The notes below the pieces were generated by a model that was not told where the DNA came from, made no database searches, and worked only from the letters and a program-made list of their open reading frames with translations. The position numbers were made by a program, and so were the translations under genes. Positions 61,661 to 64,000 of a stretch of DNA of 64,000 nt are shown here, piece by piece (position 1 is the first letter of the stretch; every line of letters starts with the position of its first letter). The stretch is from the NCBI RefSeq assembly GCF_900187505.1, contig NZ_FYDL01000013.1, positions 1-64,000 on the forward strand. The letters run 5' to 3'. Origin of the DNA: Pseudomonas sp. Irchel s3h17. Lineage in GTDB: Bacteria; Pseudomonadota; Gammaproteobacteria; Pseudomonadales; Pseudomonadaceae.

Positions 61661-63577
61661 TTACTTGTGGTCTTTGACTTCTTCGAACTCGGCGTCGACA
61701 ACGTCGTCAGCCTTTTCAGCCGATTCGCCCTGCTGTGCCGCGCCTTCAGCTGGCTGGGCCTGTTCGGCGTACATCTTCTGCGCCACTGGAGCGGAGACTT
61801 TCGACAGCTCTTCAACCTTGGCTTCGATGACAGCCTTGTCGTCGCCTTTAACGGCGGCTTCCAGGGCAACCACTGCGGCTTCGATTGCAGTCTTCTCTTC
61901 AGCAGTCACTTTATCGCCAGCGTCCGCAACCATTTTGCGCGTCGAGTGAACCAGCGCGTCGCCCTGGTTGCGAGCCGTTGCCAGCTCTTCGAACTTGCGG
62001 TCTTCGTCGGCGTTGGTTTCAGCATCACGAATCATCTGCTGAATTTCTTCCTCGGACAGACCGGAGTTGGCCTTGATCACGATCGACTGAGTCTTGCCGG
62101 TGGCCTTGTCCTTGGCGCCTACGTGCAGGATGCCGTTGGCGTCGATGTCGAAGGTCACTTCAATTTGTGGCACGCCACGTGGTGCTGGTGGAATCTCGGC
62201 CAGGTCGAACTTGCCCAGGGACTTGTTCTGGGCAGCTTGCTTACGCTCGCCTTGCAGCACGTGGATGGTCACGGCGCCCTGGTTGTCGTCGGCAGTCGAG
62301 AACACTTGCGATTTCTTGGTAGGAATCGTGGTGTTTTTCTCGATCAGCGCAGTCATCACGCCACCCATGGTTTCGATACCCAGGGTCAGCGGGCTAACGT
62401 CGAGCAGCAGCACGTCTTTCACGTCACCGGCCAGTACAGCGCCCTGGATAGCAGCACCCATGGCAACCGCTTCGTCCGGGTTCACGTCTTTACGGGCTTC
62501 TTTACCGAAGAAATCGGTAACAGCCTTCTGAACCAGCGGCATACGGGTCTGACCGCCGACCAGGATCACGTCGTCGATCTTGCCAACGTCGATACCCGAG
62601 TCTTTCAGAGCGATGCGGCAAGGCTCGATGGTGCGTTGAACCAGGTCTTCCACCAGCGCTTCCAGCTTGGCGCGGGAGATTTTCACGTTCAAGTGCTTAG
62701 GACCGGTCGCGTCTGCAGTGATGTACGGCAGGTTGACGTCGGTCTGCAGGCTCGAAGACAGCTCGATCTTGGCTTTTTCAGCGGCTTCTTTCAGGCGCTG
62801 CATGGCCAGCGGGTCACCCTTGAGGTTCATGCCGCTTTCTTTCTTGAATTCGTCAACGAGGTAGTCGATCAGACGAATGTCGAAGTCTTCACCACCCAGG
62901 AACGTGTCACCGTTGGTTGCCAACACTTCAAACTGGTGCTCGCCATCCACTTCGGCGATTTCGATAACCGAAACGTCGAAAGTACCGCCACCCAGGTCAT
63001 AAACGATCACGGTGTGATCGCCCTTGGCCTTGTCCATGCCGTAAGCCAGCGCAGCTGCGGTTGGCTCGTTGATGATACGTTTCACGTCCAGGCCAGCAAT
63101 ACGGCCGGCGTCCTTGGTCGCCTGACGCTGGCTGTCGTTGAAGTAAGCCGGAACGGTAATGACCGCTTCAGTCACGGCTTCACCGAGGTAGTCTTCGGCG
63201 GTTTTCTTCATTTTCTTGAGGATTTCAGCCGAGATCTGCGGCGGCGACATTTTCTGGCCGTTCACTTCAACCCAGGCGTCGGCGTTGTCAGCCTTGACGA
63301 TCTTGTAAGGGACCATCTGAATGTCTTTCTGTACCACTTCTTCGTCGAAGCGACGACCGATCAGACGCTTCACCGCGTACAGGGTGTTATGCGGATTGGT
63401 CACGGCTTGACGCTTGGCCGACTGGCCAACCAGGATTTCGCCATCGTTGGCGTACGCGACGATCGACGGCGTGGTACGCGCGCCTTCGGCGTTCTCGATA
63501 ACTTTTACGTTGCCGTTTTCAAGAATGGAGACGCAGGAGTTGGTAGTCCCCAGGTCGATACCGATAATTTTGCCCAT
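61661..63577 (-). CDS. dnaK: Chaperone protein DnaK (Hsp70)
   Basis: DnaK is the ATP-dependent Hsp70. The 638-residue protein has the ATPase domain (MGKIIGIDLGTTNSCVSIL, VYDLGGGTFDVS, VILVGGQTRMP), the linker DVLLLDVSPLTLG, a substrate domain and a disordered tail ending VDAEFEEVKDHK. It is preceded by a heat-shock promoter that overlaps the grpE stop. Confidence 0.98.
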   Translation of the reverse strand: MGKIIGIDLGTTNSCVSILENGNVKVIENAEGARTTPSIVAYANDGEILVGQSAKRQAVTNPHNTLYAVKRLIGRRFDEEVVQKDIQMVPYKIVKADNADAWVEVNGQKMSPPQISAEILKKMKKTAEDYLGEAVTEAVITVPAYFNDSQRQATKDAGRIAGLDVKRIINEPTAAALAYGMDKAKGDHTVIVYDLGGGTFDVSVIEIAEVDGEHQFEVLATNGDTFLGGEDFDIRLIDYLVDEFKKESGMNLKGDPLAMQRLKEAAEKAKIELSSSLQTDVNLPYITADATGPKHLNVKISRAKLEALVEDLVQRTIEPCRIALKDSGIDVGKIDDVILVGGQTRMPLVQKAVTDFFGKEARKDVNPDEAVAMGAAIQGAVLAGDVKDVLLLDVSPLTLGIETMGGVMTALIEKNTTIPTKKSQVFSTADDNQGAVTIHVLQGERKQAAQNKSLGKFDLAEIPPAPRGVPQIEVTFDIDANGILHVGAKDKATGKTQSIVIKANSGLSEEEIQQMIRDAETNADEDRKFEELATARNQGDALVHSTRKMVADAGDKVTAEEKTAIEAAVVALEAAVKGDDKAVIEAKVEELSKVSAPVAQKMYAEQAQPAEGAAQQGESAEKADDVVDAEFEEVKDHK

Positions 63578-63654
63578 GCTCACTCTCCCGAAACTTTGGA
63601 TTTGGTTGCCGCAGCAGTGGTGGCTAACTGCGGTAGCACTTAAACGCTTGACTT

Positions 63655-63684
63655 ATAAATGGGGGCCTTGCGGCGAATTTCAAG
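63655..63684 (-). promoter_or_regulatory. Sigma-32 heat-shock promoter of dnaK
   Basis: On the minus strand CTTGAAA, 13 bases, then CCCCATTTAT matches the sigma-32 consensus (CTTGAAA - 11 to 16 - CCCCATNT) nearly perfectly. The -35 box overlaps the stop codon of grpE, so dnaK can be induced separately from grpE. Confidence 0.85.
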
Positions 63685-64000
63685 CCTGCTCGTCAATCGA
63701 CGGCGCAACCGGCGCCGGGGCCTTGCTGACCACGACCATGGCCGGGCGCAACAGGCGACCGTTGAGCACGTAACCCTTCTGGAACACCTTCAGCACGCTG
63801 TTGGGTTCCATGTCGGCGCTTTCCTGCATGGCCATCGCCTGGTGATGCTCGGCATTGAACGGCTCACCCTCAGGATCGACCGCTTCCAGGTGATAACGCT
63901 TCAGGGTGTCCTGGAACATTTTCAGGGTCAGCTCGATCCCTTCGCGCATCGGACGAATGCTTTCGTCATCCGGGTTGGACAGCTCGAGGCCGCGCTCCAG
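63680..64000 (-). CDS. grpE: Nucleotide exchange factor GrpE, 3' part only
   Basis: The gene runs out of the window at 64000. The visible 106 residues contain the helical end (LERGLELSNPDDESIRPMRE) and the C-terminal beta domain with HHQAMAMQESADMEPNSVLK and VFQKGYVLNGRLLRPAMVVV, the GrpE signature. It releases ADP from DnaK. The stop TGA at 63680-63682 lies inside the dnaK promoter. Confidence 0.96.
   Translation of the reverse strand: MERGLELSNPDDESIRPMREGIELTLKMFQDTLKRYHLEAVDPEGEPFNAEHHQAMAMQESADMEPNSVLKVFQKGYVLNGRLLRPAMVVVSKAPAPVAPSIDEQA

Overview
The window looks like part of a Pseudomonas chromosome, most probably of the P. fluorescens group. The reasons are high-GC coding sequence, Pseudomonas gene orders recalled from memory (rimP-nusA-infB-rbfA-truB-rpsO-pnp; secG-tpiA-glmM-folP-ftsH-rlmE; greA-carB-carA-dapB-dnaJ-dnaK-grpE; ampE-ampD beside nadC; piuB/piuA/piuC near speC) and many copies of the GTGGCGAG...GCTTGCTC palindrome typical of Pseudomonas REP/REPIN elements.

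Layout. 1-1.4 kb: end of a dipeptide ABC transporter (dppD partial, dppF). 1.4-2.8 kb: an IS4-like miniature element carrying a REPIN, a small secreted acidic protein, and three REPINs in tandem. 2.8-4.4 kb: prfC. 4.8-8.2 kb: a four-gene OpuC-type osmoprotectant importer. 9.1-10.5 kb: speC, a PLP decarboxylase, behind a candidate leader peptide that contains a terminator hairpin. 10.9-17.6 kb: iron uptake genes piuC, piuA and piuB plus a Sel1-repeat protein. 17.6-20.9 kb: a lower-GC two-gene insertion encoding an unknown protein and a 749-residue protein that reads like an alpha-xenorhabdolysin subunit A fused to subunit B. 21-22.6 kb: phoD. 22.8-29.6 kb: the fructose PTS (fruBKA) with divergent fruR and a FruR operator between them. 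29.6-36.9 kb: tatD, a chemoreceptor, ampE/ampD, nadC and small proteins. 37-38 kb: a second IS4-like element and tRNA-Thr. 38-64 kb: conserved housekeeping genes for translation, RNA turnover, cell wall precursor, folate, pyrimidine/arginine and lysine synthesis and heat shock, with tRNA-fMet and tRNA-Leu.

Most interesting points: (1) the single-chain XaxA-XaxB-like pore-forming toxin and its unknown partner gene; (2) two small elements with IS4-like 18-bp ends, each flanked by an exact 11-bp duplication, each inserted in a terminator-like hairpin and each carrying a REPIN; (3) a 52-codon upstream ORF with a terminator hairpin inside it in front of speC, which suggests ornithine- or polyamine-responsive attenuation; (4) terminator-like hairpins in the leaders of carA and rimP. 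Everything here was read by eye. Family names rest on recalled motifs and gene order, not on database searches.
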